A stretch of DNA of 43,053 nt from JBBSHS01 sp038232515. Its GTDB lineage: Bacteria; Actinomycetota; Acidimicrobiia; Acidimicrobiales; JAUJNH01. Positions 1 through 6,414 of this stretch are shown here, one piece after another; positions within the stretch are counted from its first letter, which is position 1, and each line of letters begins with the position of its first letter. The DNA is taken from assembly GCA_038232515.1 (NCBI GenBank), contig JBBSHS010000012.1, positions 1 to 43,053 of the forward strand, given 5' to 3'. Position numbers and translations under genes: made by a program. Below the pieces are notes generated by a model that ran no database searches, had not been told where the DNA came from, and saw only the letters and a program-made list of their open reading frames with translations.

Positions 1-509
1 CCGCGCTGTCGACGGCTCCGGCCCCCCAGCCACCCGCTGCGCCCAACCGGTGCATATCGGTACACGGCCTCGCCGACCAGCAGACGGGCTGGTACCGGGC
101 CGAAATGACGGCTGTCCGTGCTCGCATCAGCGGCGTCCCCGTGGACGACCAGCGAACCCGTGGAGGTGACGGATGCCAGCCGCTTGACGAGCAACCGGCC
201 CTGACCGTCCGGCCCGGGCGACGTGGTCGGCCGGGCCCCATCCCGGAGCCGGCGCCGGTGAAAGGACCCCGGGCCGGCGGGCGCTGCGAACCTCAGACGC
301 GGGTCGGCCACGGCCACGAGCGCACCGGGCCGGGGTGGGTGGCGGCGGCGGACCACCAGGAGCCGGTCACCGGGCGCCAGCGTGGGCAGCATGCTGGCGC
401 CCTGCACCTGGACGCGGTGGACCCGACACCGAGCGCGGGCCGAGAACAAGAGGATGCCCACCGGCACCATCACCCAGAAAACCAGCGGATGCCGCGTCAA
501 CCTGGGCAT
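1..509 (-). CDS. sodX: Nickel superoxide dismutase maturation protease (SodX), 3' end cut by window edge
   Basis: An S26-family signal-peptidase-like serine protease that is expected to remove the propeptide of the nickel superoxide dismutase encoded next to it. Read on the minus strand from an ATG at 509, the frame stays open to base 1, about 169 residues, and the end is not seen. There is one N-terminal membrane segment (about residues 8-23), then GASMLPTL with the presumed nucleophile Ser39, a GDRLLVV strand, the presumed base Lys109 in LLVKRL, and the late box HGDAADASTDSRHFGPV. These are the hallmark S26 boxes. The gene diverges from sodN with 60 bases between the starts, the usual sodX-sodN pairing. 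The role is inferred from family and neighbour; the catalytic residues are seen. Confidence 0.88.
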   Translation of the reverse strand, partial: MPRLTRHPLVFWVMVPVGILLFSARARCRVHRVQVQGASMLPTLAPGDRLLVVRRRHPPRPGALVAVADPRLRFAAPAGPGSFHRRRLRDGARPTTSPGPDGQGRLLVKRLASVTSTGSLVVHGDAADASTDSRHFGPVPARLLVGEAVYRYAPVGRSGWLGGRSRRQR

Positions 510-569
510 GTCGCTAGCGTGCCGGCAGAGCCCGACGAGGACCAAACCCCAGGGCATGAAGGAGTACCG

Positions 570-992
570 ATGCGCATCCTCCCCCGCCTGTTCGCCCTGG
601 CCGACCGGCTGAGCGATCCGACCATGGTCAGCGCCCACTGCGATCTCCCGTGCGGGGTCTACGATCCCGCCCAGGCCCGGATCGAGGCCGAGTCGGTCAA
701 GGGCTGCATGCAGAAGTACGCCGGGTCCGACGATGCCGACTTCAAGACCCGGGCCATCGTCATCAAGGAGCAGCGGGCCGACCTGGTCAAGCACCACTTG
801 TGGGTGCTGTGGACGGATTACTTCAAGCCGGAGCACCTGCAGGCCTACCCCCAGCTCCACGAGCTGTTCTGGGAGGCCACCAAGTTGGCCGGCAAGACCA
901 AGCAGACCACCGATACGGCCGTGGCCGACCAGCTCCTGCACAGCATCAGCCAGATCGACTCGATCTTCTGGGAGACCAAGAAGTCGGCGTAG
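570..992 (+). CDS. sodN: Nickel-containing superoxide dismutase
   Basis: Converts superoxide to oxygen and hydrogen peroxide using a nickel hook. The 140-residue product has a 22-residue propeptide followed by HCDLPCGVY. After cleavage this places His1, Cys2 and Cys6 at the new N terminus, the nickel ligands of the family. The mature part of 118 residues matches the usual length of about 117. The start at 570 is supported by GAAGGAG five bases upstream; a frame extending further upstream to 105 runs antisense to sodX and was not used. The divergent sodX supplies the processing protease. There is no export signal, so the mature enzyme is probably cytoplasmic. Nur-type nickel control is known for such genes in actinobacteria, but no operator was identified here. 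Confidence 0.96.
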   Translation: MRILPRLFALADRLSDPTMVSAHCDLPCGVYDPAQARIEAESVKGCMQKYAGSDDADFKTRAIVIKEQRADLVKHHLWVLWTDYFKPEHLQAYPQLHELFWEATKLAGKTKQTTDTAVADQLLHSISQIDSIFWETKKSA

Positions 993-1017
993 ACCGGGCG
1001 CTCCCTGCCGGCGCTGC

Positions 1018-1872
1018 TCAGCGCTGGAGGGTGGTGGCCAGGACCACTGCGGCGGCCGGCCCCATGACCAGCAGCGAGTCGAGACGGCGCAGGGCCGGCG
1101 CCCGTTCCCTACGCTTGACATCGGTTTCCCCCAGCATGGCGGTGGCCAGCCAGGGGCCGAGCGGCGCGGTCAGGGCAGCCAGCAGCCCGAGGCCCCAGGC
1201 GCCACCGCCGGGCAAGGCGGACTCGAAGACGGCAGCCACCCCCACGGTGCAGGCGGCCACGCTGGCCATCCCCGCCACCGGCCCCTCCCACCGGCCCACG
1301 GCACCCGTGCCCAACAGATAGGAGCCGGCATCGTAGAAGGCAGCGAAGGCCAGGAGGGCGAGGGTGGCCACCACCCCTTGGCTGCCGTGGCGCACCAGGA
1401 CCGGGCTGGCTGCCGCCCAACCCACGAGGCAGGTGCCGAGCACATGGCGCACGGCCGATGCCGGCACCGGTGACCTGCGGGTGGCGACCGCCTCCAGCAT
1501 CGCCGAGGTGAGGACGACGACCAGGGAGGCCACGCCGATGCCAGGCAAGCCGGCCAGGCCGCCCAAAGGCAGGATGGCGGCACCGATCCCGGCGACGCAC
1601 ATGCGGATCTTCGGGCTGGCAGAGCTGGCGGCGTCGACGCCCCCGGGCGCCGTCCAGGTGCGGGCCACCTGGACGGCGGCCAGACCGGCGATCACGGCCA
1701 TCCACACCGCCAGCACAGGCGATCCAGCCAGCACGGCGGCAACCGTGACCGCATGCCAAAGTATCCCGAGACGTACGTGTGGCCCCGTGGGCCGGACCTG
1801 GCCGTCCAGCGTCCGGGCCGCCTTCTGGCGGCTTGGGCGGGCGCGTTGCCTGTCGATTTGTCGGCGGGCCAT
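1018..1872 (-). CDS. CdsA-like polytopic membrane protein, degenerate signature
   Basis: A 284-residue membrane protein with a basic N terminus and about seven hydrophobic segments. The C-terminal half looks like phosphatidate cytidylyltransferase (CdsA): an acidic AFYDAGSYLLGTGAVGR stretch, a glycine-rich loop, and near the end TDVKRRERAPALRRLDS, which resembles the family's K-R-x4-K-D...D-R-x-D signature. However, the K-D and H-G-G parts of the PROSITE-type signature are missing, so catalytic activity is doubtful. It starts five bases after moaD stops, so the two are probably cotranscribed. It could be a diverged CDP-alcohol synthase or an inactive paralogue. The membrane topology is clear; the family call is tentative. 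Confidence 0.55.
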   Translation of the reverse strand: MARRQIDRQRARPSRQKAARTLDGQVRPTGPHVRLGILWHAVTVAAVLAGSPVLAVWMAVIAGLAAVQVARTWTAPGGVDAASSASPKIRMCVAGIGAAILPLGGLAGLPGIGVASLVVVLTSAMLEAVATRRSPVPASAVRHVLGTCLVGWAAASPVLVRHGSQGVVATLALLAFAAFYDAGSYLLGTGAVGRWEGPVAGMASVAACTVGVAAVFESALPGGGAWGLGLLAALTAPLGPWLATAMLGETDVKRRERAPALRRLDSLLVMGPAAAVVLATTLQR

Positions 1873-1877
1873 GCCGC

Positions 1878-2141
1878 TCAGCTACCGGGCGCGGCGGCCC
1901 GTCCGCAGCCGCCCGACACCGGCGGCAGCACCGCCACCTCCGCGTCTTCGGCCACCGCGTCCTCGTCGGCCGCGGGCTGGCCGTCGACCCACACCTTGCA
2001 GGTGCACAGGACGTCGGCGAACCCGGTGCCGTAGCGCGCCCGCGCCTGTTCGAGCACCTCGGCCACGGTGTCGCCGGGCACCCGGTCACTACCGGTCCCG
2101 GCCGCCTCCCGGGCGGCGGCGAACAGGCGCAGGACGGGCAC
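1878..2141 (-). CDS. moaD: MoaD/ThiS-family sulfur-carrier protein with a tail after the diglycine
   Basis: A small ubiquitin-fold sulfur carrier of the molybdopterin synthase small-subunit type (87 residues). The fold is indicated by the N-terminal LRLFAAARE strand, a TVAEVLEQARARYG helix and the terminal LPPVSGG. In active family members the chain ends at GG so that the C terminus can be adenylated and thiocarboxylated. Here Gly77-Gly78 is followed by nine more residues beginning with Cys. The GTG start is preceded by GGAGG at nine bases. The gene follows a 21-codon leaderless ORF by four bases and is followed by the CdsA-like gene. No other molybdopterin genes are in the window, so the exact pathway is open. 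Confidence 0.8.
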   Translation of the reverse strand: MPVLRLFAAAREAAGTGSDRVPGDTVAEVLEQARARYGTGFADVLCTCKVWVDGQPAADEDAVAEDAEVAVLPPVSGGCGRAAAPGS

Positions 2142-2145
2142 CGGG

Positions 2146-2211
2146 TCAGCCTCCGGCCGCCGACGCGGCGGTGCGACGCGGCGGCAGCGGGTGCTCGGCG
2201 GTCAACGACAT
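2146..2211 (-). CDS. Tiny leaderless ORF upstream of moaD
   Basis: A 21-codon ORF starting at an ATG seven bases after a TAGGTT box, the pattern used by other apparently leaderless genes here. It begins MSLTAEHPLPPRR and ends in Ala-Ala-Gly-Gly. Its stop lies four bases before the moaD GTG, which suggests translational coupling. No homology is recognised. It may be a leader peptide that sets moaD expression rather than a functional protein. Coding is inferred from promoter spacing only. Confidence 0.4.
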   Translation of the reverse strand: MSLTAEHPLPPRRTAASAAGG

Positions 2212-2218
2212 GTCACGG

Positions 2219-2224
2219 AACCTA
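2219..2224 (-). promoter_or_regulatory. -10 box of the moaD transcript
   Basis: TAGGTT on the minus strand, seven bases upstream of the ATG at 2211, with no Shine-Dalgarno sequence between. It matches the TAnnnT pattern of leaderless starts elsewhere in the window. No clear -35 box. Confidence 0.45.
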
Positions 2225-2250
2225 CCGGTCCGTGCTAGGTCTCTCCCACT

Positions 2251-2919
2251 GTGGCTCTGCACGGACCAGCGAACGGCCCGGAGAGCCGGCCCACAAACGT
2301 GACCCGGCTCCTTCTCGTCCGCCACGGCCAGTCGCAGTGGAACGCGACCGGCCGCTGGCAGGGCTGGACCGACGTGGCGCTGAGCGACCTGGGCGAGCAA
2401 CAGGCCCGCCAAGCTGCTCCCCGGCTGACCGGCCACGGGATCACGGCAATCGTGCATAGCGGCATGGTGCGCACCTGCCGCACGGCCGGGATCCTCAATC
2501 AGGCCCTGAACCTGGCGGCACCGCAGGTGGAGAGCGGGCTGAAGGAGTACGACGTGGGTGAGTGGGGCGGGTTGACCAGACCGGAGATCGAACAACGATG
2601 GCCCGGCGCACTCGATCAGTGGTTCAACGACGAGCTGCCGTCCACGCCAGGAGGCGAGGGGCGGTCCCTCTTCCGCCAACGGGTCCTGGACGGGCTGCAC
2701 CGATTGGCCATCCACCACGCCGGCGGTCGGGTGCTGGCCGTGACCCACGGCGGGGTGGTCGGCGTGGTCCAAAAGGCCCTGCAGCCCGACGCCCACTCGC
2801 TCCGCATCGCCAACTTGTCCGGTCGCTGGATCGAGGTCGGTGACCGGGGCCAGCTCGTCCTCGGCCCGCTCGTCCACCTGCTCGAGCCCGAGCACGAGAC
2901 CACCTCCCCCACGCCATGA
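2251..2919 (+). CDS. Histidine phosphatase (phosphoglycerate-mutase-like)
   Basis: A branch-1 histidine phosphatase of 222 residues. The phosphohistidine motif LLLVRHGQS carries the acceptor His25, and later boxes include KEYDVGEWGG and VTHGGVVGV with the second catalytic His. Such proteins dephosphorylate small phosphoesters or sugars; the substrate cannot be read from sequence. Two GTG starts are possible. The one at 2251 gives 16 extra residues; the one at 2299 begins two residues before RLLLVRHG and gives a more typical N terminus, with GGAGA 14 bases upstream. The stop overlaps the start of the following esterase gene (ATGA), so the two are translationally coupled. A second member of the family lies at 13402-13977. 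Confidence 0.85.
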   Translation: MALHGPANGPESRPTNVTRLLLVRHGQSQWNATGRWQGWTDVALSDLGEQQARQAAPRLTGHGITAIVHSGMVRTCRTAGILNQALNLAAPQVESGLKEYDVGEWGGLTRPEIEQRWPGALDQWFNDELPSTPGGEGRSLFRQRVLDGLHRLAIHHAGGRVLAVTHGGVVGVVQKALQPDAHSLRIANLSGRWIEVGDRGQLVLGPLVHLLEPEHETTSPTP

Positions 2920-3998
2920 GCGAGCCGACCCCGAGCCGGGGACCGAGTGCCTTCGACGCCGCTGGGCCCCCGTGGTCGCGCCCGCTGGCGGGGCAGTGGG
3001 ACGAGGCGGTGCTCGACTCTGCCGCCCTCGCCGGCAACCCGCTGGGCGACCCCCACCTCCGACCCGTGCTCACCTACCTGCCGCCCGGCTACGGCCACGA
3101 CCCCGACCATCGCTATCCGGTCGTGTACTTCCTGCGGGGCTTTTCCGGCCAGGTGGACATGTGGCGCAACCGCCGCGCCATGTCGCCCAACTTCCTCGAA
3201 CAGGTCGACGGCCTGTTCGCGTCCGGCGACGTCCCGCCCGCCTTGGTCGTCCTGGTCGACGGATGGACGTCGTGGGGCGGCGCCCAGTACATCGACAGCC
3301 CGGCCATCGGCCGCTACCAGACCTATCTCTCCAACGATGTCGTGTCCTTCGTCGACGGCCGGTACCACACGATCACCGCCCCCGGTGGCCGGGCGGTGGC
3401 CGGCCACAGCTCGGGCGGCTACGGGGCCGTGGTCTCGGGTCTGCTGCACCCGGAGGTGTGGGGGTCGGTGGCCAGCCACGCCGGTGACGCCCTGTTCGAG
3501 GTCTGCTACCTGCCCGGGTTCCGTGGCACGGCGAGGACGCTGGCCACGCACTACGAAGGCTCTTGGGACCGATGGTGGGCCGACGTGCGCCACCGCGGTC
3601 TGCTCAGCGACGACTCCGACTTCGACCTGCTGAACGACTGGTGCATGGCCGCCTGTTACTCGTCGGACGAAGACGGCGCCGTCCACGCCCCGTTCGAGGC
3701 GGCCACCGGGCAGCTGCGCCCGGAGGTGTGGGCCCAGTGGCTGCACTGGGACCCCGTCCGCATGGTCGCCCGCTGTGCCGATGCGGCCCGCTCGTGGAGG
3801 TGGGTGTGGCTCGACGCCGGCACGGCCGACGAGGTCTTCCTGGACCGCGGTGCCGTCGCTCTGCGCCACGCGCTGGCCGACGTCGGGGTGACCGAGCCGA
3901 AAGTGCACTTCGAGTTGCACGGCGGGCGCCACGGCAACCAGGAGGCACGTTTCCTTGCCTCGCTGGCCTGGTTGGCCGGCCGACTGACGCCGGGCTGA
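2916..3998 (+). CDS. Esterase-D/Fes-like alpha/beta hydrolase
   Basis: A 360-residue alpha/beta hydrolase of the putative esterase family that includes Fes, esterase D and antigen 85-like proteins. The LTYLPPGYG and YPVVYFLRGFSG strands precede the nucleophile elbow GHSSGGYG, with Ser165 as presumed nucleophile. WLDAGTADEVFLD probably supplies the acid and LHGGRHGN the histidine. There is no signal peptide, so it is probably cytoplasmic. It is coupled by a 4-base ATGA overlap to the histidine phosphatase upstream, and a hairpin follows at 4034-4058. The substrate is unknown; a carboxylic ester or a siderophore-like ester are both possible for the family. Confidence 0.8.
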   Translation: MSEPTPSRGPSAFDAAGPPWSRPLAGQWDEAVLDSAALAGNPLGDPHLRPVLTYLPPGYGHDPDHRYPVVYFLRGFSGQVDMWRNRRAMSPNFLEQVDGLFASGDVPPALVVLVDGWTSWGGAQYIDSPAIGRYQTYLSNDVVSFVDGRYHTITAPGGRAVAGHSSGGYGAVVSGLLHPEVWGSVASHAGDALFEVCYLPGFRGTARTLATHYEGSWDRWWADVRHRGLLSDDSDFDLLNDWCMAACYSSDEDGAVHAPFEAATGQLRPEVWAQWLHWDPVRMVARCADAARSWRWVWLDAGTADEVFLDRGAVALRHALADVGVTEPKVHFELHGGRHGNQEARFLASLAWLAGRLTPG

Positions 3999-4033
3999 CC
4001 GGCGAGCTTCCGGCAACCCCTCGGGACTGAGCG

Positions 4034-4058
4034 CGGCCCGGCGCCTACGGACGGGCCG
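4034..4058 (+). terminator. GC hairpin after the esterase gene
   Basis: CGGCCCG at 4034-4040 pairs with CGGGCCG at 4052-4058 around an 11-base loop. It lies 36 bases after the esterase stop. There is no U tract, which is common in high-GC genomes, so this is only a candidate terminator. Confidence 0.3.
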
Positions 4059-4107
4059 GGAGCGCCTCTCCCGATGCACCATCTGGGGCTGAGGCCGCTA
4101 CGGCCGC

Positions 4108-4113
4108 TACCTT
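4108..4113 (+). promoter_or_regulatory. -10 box of the YgjP-like gene
   Basis: TACCTT seven bases upstream of the GTG at 4121, with no Shine-Dalgarno sequence. It argues for a leaderless transcript and for choosing GTG 4121 over the TTG at 4112. Confidence 0.5.
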
Positions 4114-4120
4114 GCCCGGC

Positions 4121-4594
4121 GTGAAGGTGGAGGTGGTGCGCAGCCCCAGGCGGCGCAAGACCGTCCAGGCCCGCCAGATGGGCGAAGTCCTGCGGGTCAG
4201 CATCCCGGCCACCATGAGCAGTGCCGACGAAGAGCACTGGGTGGCCGAGATGGTGCGCCGTACCGAACGCCGCTCCTCCACCGCCGTCGCCGATCTCGTC
4301 GAGCGGGCGACGGCCTTGGCCCGCCGCCACCGCTTGCCCACGCCGCGCACCATCCGTTGGGTCGACAACCAGGAGTTGCGATGGGGATCATGCACGCCGG
4401 CCGACGGAGCCGTGCGCATCTCGCACCGGCTGAGCCGCTTTCCGCCGTGGGTCGTCGACTACGTCATCGTCCACGAGCTCGCCCACCTCGCCGTACCTGA
4501 CCACTCAGCCGGGTTCTGGGCCCTGGTGAACCGCTATCCCCGCTCCGAACGGGCGCGGGGCTTCCTCATCGCCAAAGGCATCGAACCGGACTAG
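4121..4594 (+). CDS. YgjP-type (DUF45) zinc metalloprotease-like protein
   Basis: A 157-residue member of the YgjP/DUF45 family of predicted zinc-dependent hydrolases. The sequence shows the family's WGSCT box followed by the metal motif HELAHLAVPDH, with His118, Glu119, His122 and His128. No transmembrane segment is present, so it should be cytoplasmic. The GTG at 4121 is preferred because a TACCTT box lies seven bases upstream; the TTG at 4112 would add three residues. The stop codon lies inside a perfect 9-bp hairpin. It converges with the DksA-like gene; a diverged repeat lies between them. Protease activity is inferred from family motifs. Confidence 0.85.
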   Translation: MKVEVVRSPRRRKTVQARQMGEVLRVSIPATMSSADEEHWVAEMVRRTERRSSTAVADLVERATALARRHRLPTPRTIRWVDNQELRWGSCTPADGAVRISHRLSRFPPWVVDYVIVHELAHLAVPDHSAGFWALVNRYPRSERARGFLIAKGIEPD

Positions 4595-4611
4595 GCACCC
4601 TTGGTGCCTAG
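4591..4611. terminator. Perfect 9-bp hairpin between convergent genes
   Basis: CTAGGCACC and GGTGCCTAG flank a CTT loop. The left arm contains the stop codon of the YgjP-like gene. The hairpin is at the far end of repeat copy A and would work in either direction between the two convergent genes. No U tract. Confidence 0.5.
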
Positions 4612-4843
4612 TATCCGACACGATTGAGTCAAGATCCCCGCTGCGCCGCCATAGGTCGGTGGTGGCCGCTTCAAGCTTGTCGAGCCGACGGTCGAGCGGT
4701 GCGGAACGGCCGGGCCGGATTCGGAGGTGACGGCCCTCCCACGAACGCAGGTTGCGAGGCTTAGGTGCGGATGAAGAACATGGCCGCTCAGACGCCGAAG
4801 GGATGATATGACCGCTCTTCGGGCTGGGGCGAAGCCCCGGTAG
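4600..4843 (-). repeat. Inverted dispersed repeat, copy A
   Basis: About 244 bases that align, read on the minus strand, with 38165-38409 read on the plus strand at roughly three identical bases in four, with only 1-base gaps. The outer 80-90 bases at each end are best conserved. Shared landmarks are CTACCGGG near one end and CTTGACTCAATC near the other. The copy covers the last 18 codons of the DksA-like gene and all of its downstream DNA up to the hairpin. No transposase and no terminal repeats are visible. Confidence 0.75.
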
Positions 4844-5195
4844 ACGGGTCCACGACGTCCGGTGGGGCGTGGGCGGAGCACCACCTGGTGAGGGGGAAGG
4901 CCGTGAGGCGGTCGTCGCCCATGGGGTCCCCGCACACCTCGCAGGTGCCGTATGTGCCGGCGTCCAGACGTTCCAGTGCCGCCTCCAAGCCGGCCAGCTC
5001 GGCTTCGACCCGGTCCAGCACCCCGAGATCGACAGCCCGGTCGTACGCTAGAGCGACAGCCGCCCCCGTCGGCTCGTCACCGGGTCGGGGCGGCTCACCG
5101 CCCGTCTGGTGCTCGGCCGATCCGGTGCCCTCAGGTCGCTCGAATGGCCCAACCGGCCCCTCGGCGGGCGGGCCGGCCATGTGGTCATGGTCCAT
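4788..5195 (-). CDS. DksA/TraR-family zinc-finger protein
   Basis: A 135-residue DksA/TraR-like protein. A helical segment (about residues 50-80, including LDRVEAELAGLEAALERLDAG) precedes the zinc finger C85-x2-C88-x17-C106-x2-H109, in which the usual fourth cysteine is histidine. The first 45 residues are Pro/Gly/Glu-rich and probably disordered. Family members bind RNA polymerase through the secondary channel, or have unknown roles in actinobacteria. The start lies nine bases after a TAGCGT box with no Shine-Dalgarno sequence, and it diverges from the SGNH lipoprotein gene. Its last 18 codons form part of repeat copy A, so the tail PSTGASPQPEERS is also recognisable in the decayed copy at 38.2 kb. 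Confidence 0.85.
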   Translation of the reverse strand: MDHDHMAGPPAEGPVGPFERPEGTGSAEHQTGGEPPRPGDEPTGAAVALAYDRAVDLGVLDRVEAELAGLEAALERLDAGTYGTCEVCGDPMGDDRLTAFPLTRWCSAHAPPDVVDPSTGASPQPEERSYHPFGV

Positions 5196-5204
5196 GAACG
5201 GCGA

Positions 5205-5210
5205 ACGCTA
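5205..5210 (-). promoter_or_regulatory. -10 box of the DksA-like gene
   Basis: TAGCGT on the minus strand, nine bases upstream of the ATG at 5195, with no ribosome-binding site between. Leaderless pattern. Confidence 0.45.
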
Positions 5211-5254
5211 CCCACGGATCGGGCGCCCGCGCCGGACGAGGCCTCCGGCCTTGG

Positions 5255-5260
5255 TTTACT
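5255..5260 (+). promoter_or_regulatory. -10-like box of the SGNH lipoprotein gene
   Basis: TTTACT seven bases upstream of the ATG at 5268. It deviates from TAnnnT at the second base. A GGGAG directly before the ATG is too close to act as a Shine-Dalgarno sequence, so leaderless initiation is more likely. Confidence 0.35.
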
Positions 5261-5267
5261 GGGAGCG

Positions 5268-6056
5268 ATGCCGGCTGCCCTCCCCTCGCTTGCCCACTCC
5301 GGTGGTCGCACCGTGCTGCTGGCGGTAGCCACGGCGGTGCTGCTGAGCGCCACCGCGGCCTGCTCCGGTGGAGACTCCAAGGCTCAGGCGCCAGCCAAGC
5401 GGATCACCTACGTCGCCGTGGGGGCCAGCGAGACCGTGGGCTACGGCGCCGACGACCCCGCCGCCGAGGCCTGGCCCCGCGTGCTCCTCCGCACGGCGCT
5501 GCCGTCCTCCACGGTGTTCGACGACCTCGGCATCCCCGGAGCCACGGTAAGGGACGCCCTGGCCCACGAGGTGCCCACGGCCGTGGCCAGGCACCCTGAC
5601 CTGGTCACGGTGTGGCTGAACGTCAACGACATGCTCGCCTTCGTCCAACCGGCCACCTATCAGCAGCAGCTCGACGACCTTGTCGGTCAGCTACGCCGAG
5701 GCGGGGCCACCAAGGTGCTGGTGGCCAACGTCCCGCCGCTGGACCGGCTCCCGTCCTTCCTGGCCTGCCGGCCCAACCCACCGCCGGGCGGGCCCCCCTG
5801 CCCGTCACCAGCCCTCGGGCTCGTGCCCCTTTCGGTGGTCAACGGGTTCGTCGACAACTACAACGCGGCCATCGCCGCGGTGGTCCAGCGGCAGGGAGCG
5901 GTGCTGGTCGACCTCCACGCCGCCGGCCTCGCCGCCCGCTCATCAGGCACCGAGGCCAGCCTCATCGGCAGGGACGGCTTCCATCCGAGCACCGCCGGCC
6001 ACAGGGCCGTCGCCGCCGTCTTCGCCCAGGCGCTGACCGCCAGCGGCGGCCCCTGA
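5268..6056 (+). CDS. SGNH/GDSL-family hydrolase, probable lipoprotein
   Basis: A 262-residue exported esterase/lipase-like enzyme. Residues 14-32 form a signal peptide ending TAAC, with Cys32 as probable lipidation site. The SGNH blocks are visible: block I VGASETVGYG with nucleophile Ser54, the block III equivalent VWLNVNDM, and block V GRDGFHPS with Asp236 and His239. It should act outside the membrane on acyl or acetyl esters; the substrate is unknown. The start at 5268 gives a proper signal peptide; the open frame upstream runs antisense to the DksA-like gene and was rejected. It is monocistronic and followed by a strong hairpin at 6108-6131. Confidence 0.85.
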   Translation: MPAALPSLAHSGGRTVLLAVATAVLLSATAACSGGDSKAQAPAKRITYVAVGASETVGYGADDPAAEAWPRVLLRTALPSSTVFDDLGIPGATVRDALAHEVPTAVARHPDLVTVWLNVNDMLAFVQPATYQQQLDDLVGQLRRGGATKVLVANVPPLDRLPSFLACRPNPPPGGPPCPSPALGLVPLSVVNGFVDNYNAAIAAVVQRQGAVLVDLHAAGLAARSSGTEASLIGRDGFHPSTAGHRAVAAVFAQALTASGGP

Positions 6057-6107
6057 GGGCCTCCGGCCAGCGTGTCGATGCGCTGGGCGGCTGGGCGGCG
6101 ATCCAAA

Positions 6108-6131
6108 CGCTGGGCGTGCCGCAGCCCAGCG
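6108..6131 (+). terminator. Strong hairpin after the SGNH gene
   Basis: CGCTGGGC pairs perfectly with GCCCAGCG around an 8-base loop, about 50 bases after the SGNH stop and upstream of the tRNA-Lys promoter. No U tract. Confidence 0.5.
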
Positions 6132-6184
6132 AGGGGACAGAAACGACAGACCGGCCAGCGTGGCCCGAGCGGGTCGGCGACACC

Positions 6185-6190
6185 TACTAT
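6185..6190 (+). promoter_or_regulatory. -10 box of tRNA-Lys
   Basis: TACTAT, 31 bases upstream of the mature tRNA 5' end. It is the most AT-rich hexamer in this spacer. No convincing -35 box. Confidence 0.45.
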
Positions 6191-6221
6191 CACGAGAGGC
6201 GCAGGCCACGGCGCAGTCCCC

Positions 6222-6294
6222 GGGTCGCTAGCTCAATTGGCAGAGCGGGGGCCTTTTAAGCCCGCAGGTCCGGGTTCAAGTCCCGGGCGGCCCA
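6222..6294 (+). tRNA. tRNA-Lys (anticodon TTT)
   Basis: A cloverleaf can be drawn. The acceptor stem GGGTCGC pairs with GCGGCCC (one G-U pair), the D arm is GCTC/GAGC, the anticodon loop CTTTTAA carries TTT, and the T arm is CCGGG-TTCAAGT-CCCGG. The discriminator is A, and CCA is not encoded. The first anticodon-stem pair (27-43) is G-G, leaving four pairs. It is a single tRNA gene between two unrelated protein genes. Confidence 0.95.
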
Positions 6295-6414
6295 CGACAG
6301 TGAAGAGATCGAATCGGCCCCGATGCCGCCGTCATCGTGGCCGAGGCACGGAACGTCGCCACAGCCGGGGGGCGGCCGAGCACCCGGCACACCGCCACCG
6401 AGATCGGGGGATGC

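Noticed and set aside
1011..1024. GCGCTGCTCAGCGC hairpin between sodN and the CdsA-like gene
   Set aside because: Only five pairs around a 4-base loop in GC-rich DNA; too weak to call a terminator.
4591..4935. A 114-codon minus-strand frame across repeat copy A
   Set aside because: It overlaps the DksA-like gene in another frame, and the copy at 38.2 kb does not keep it open. Better explained as a repeat.
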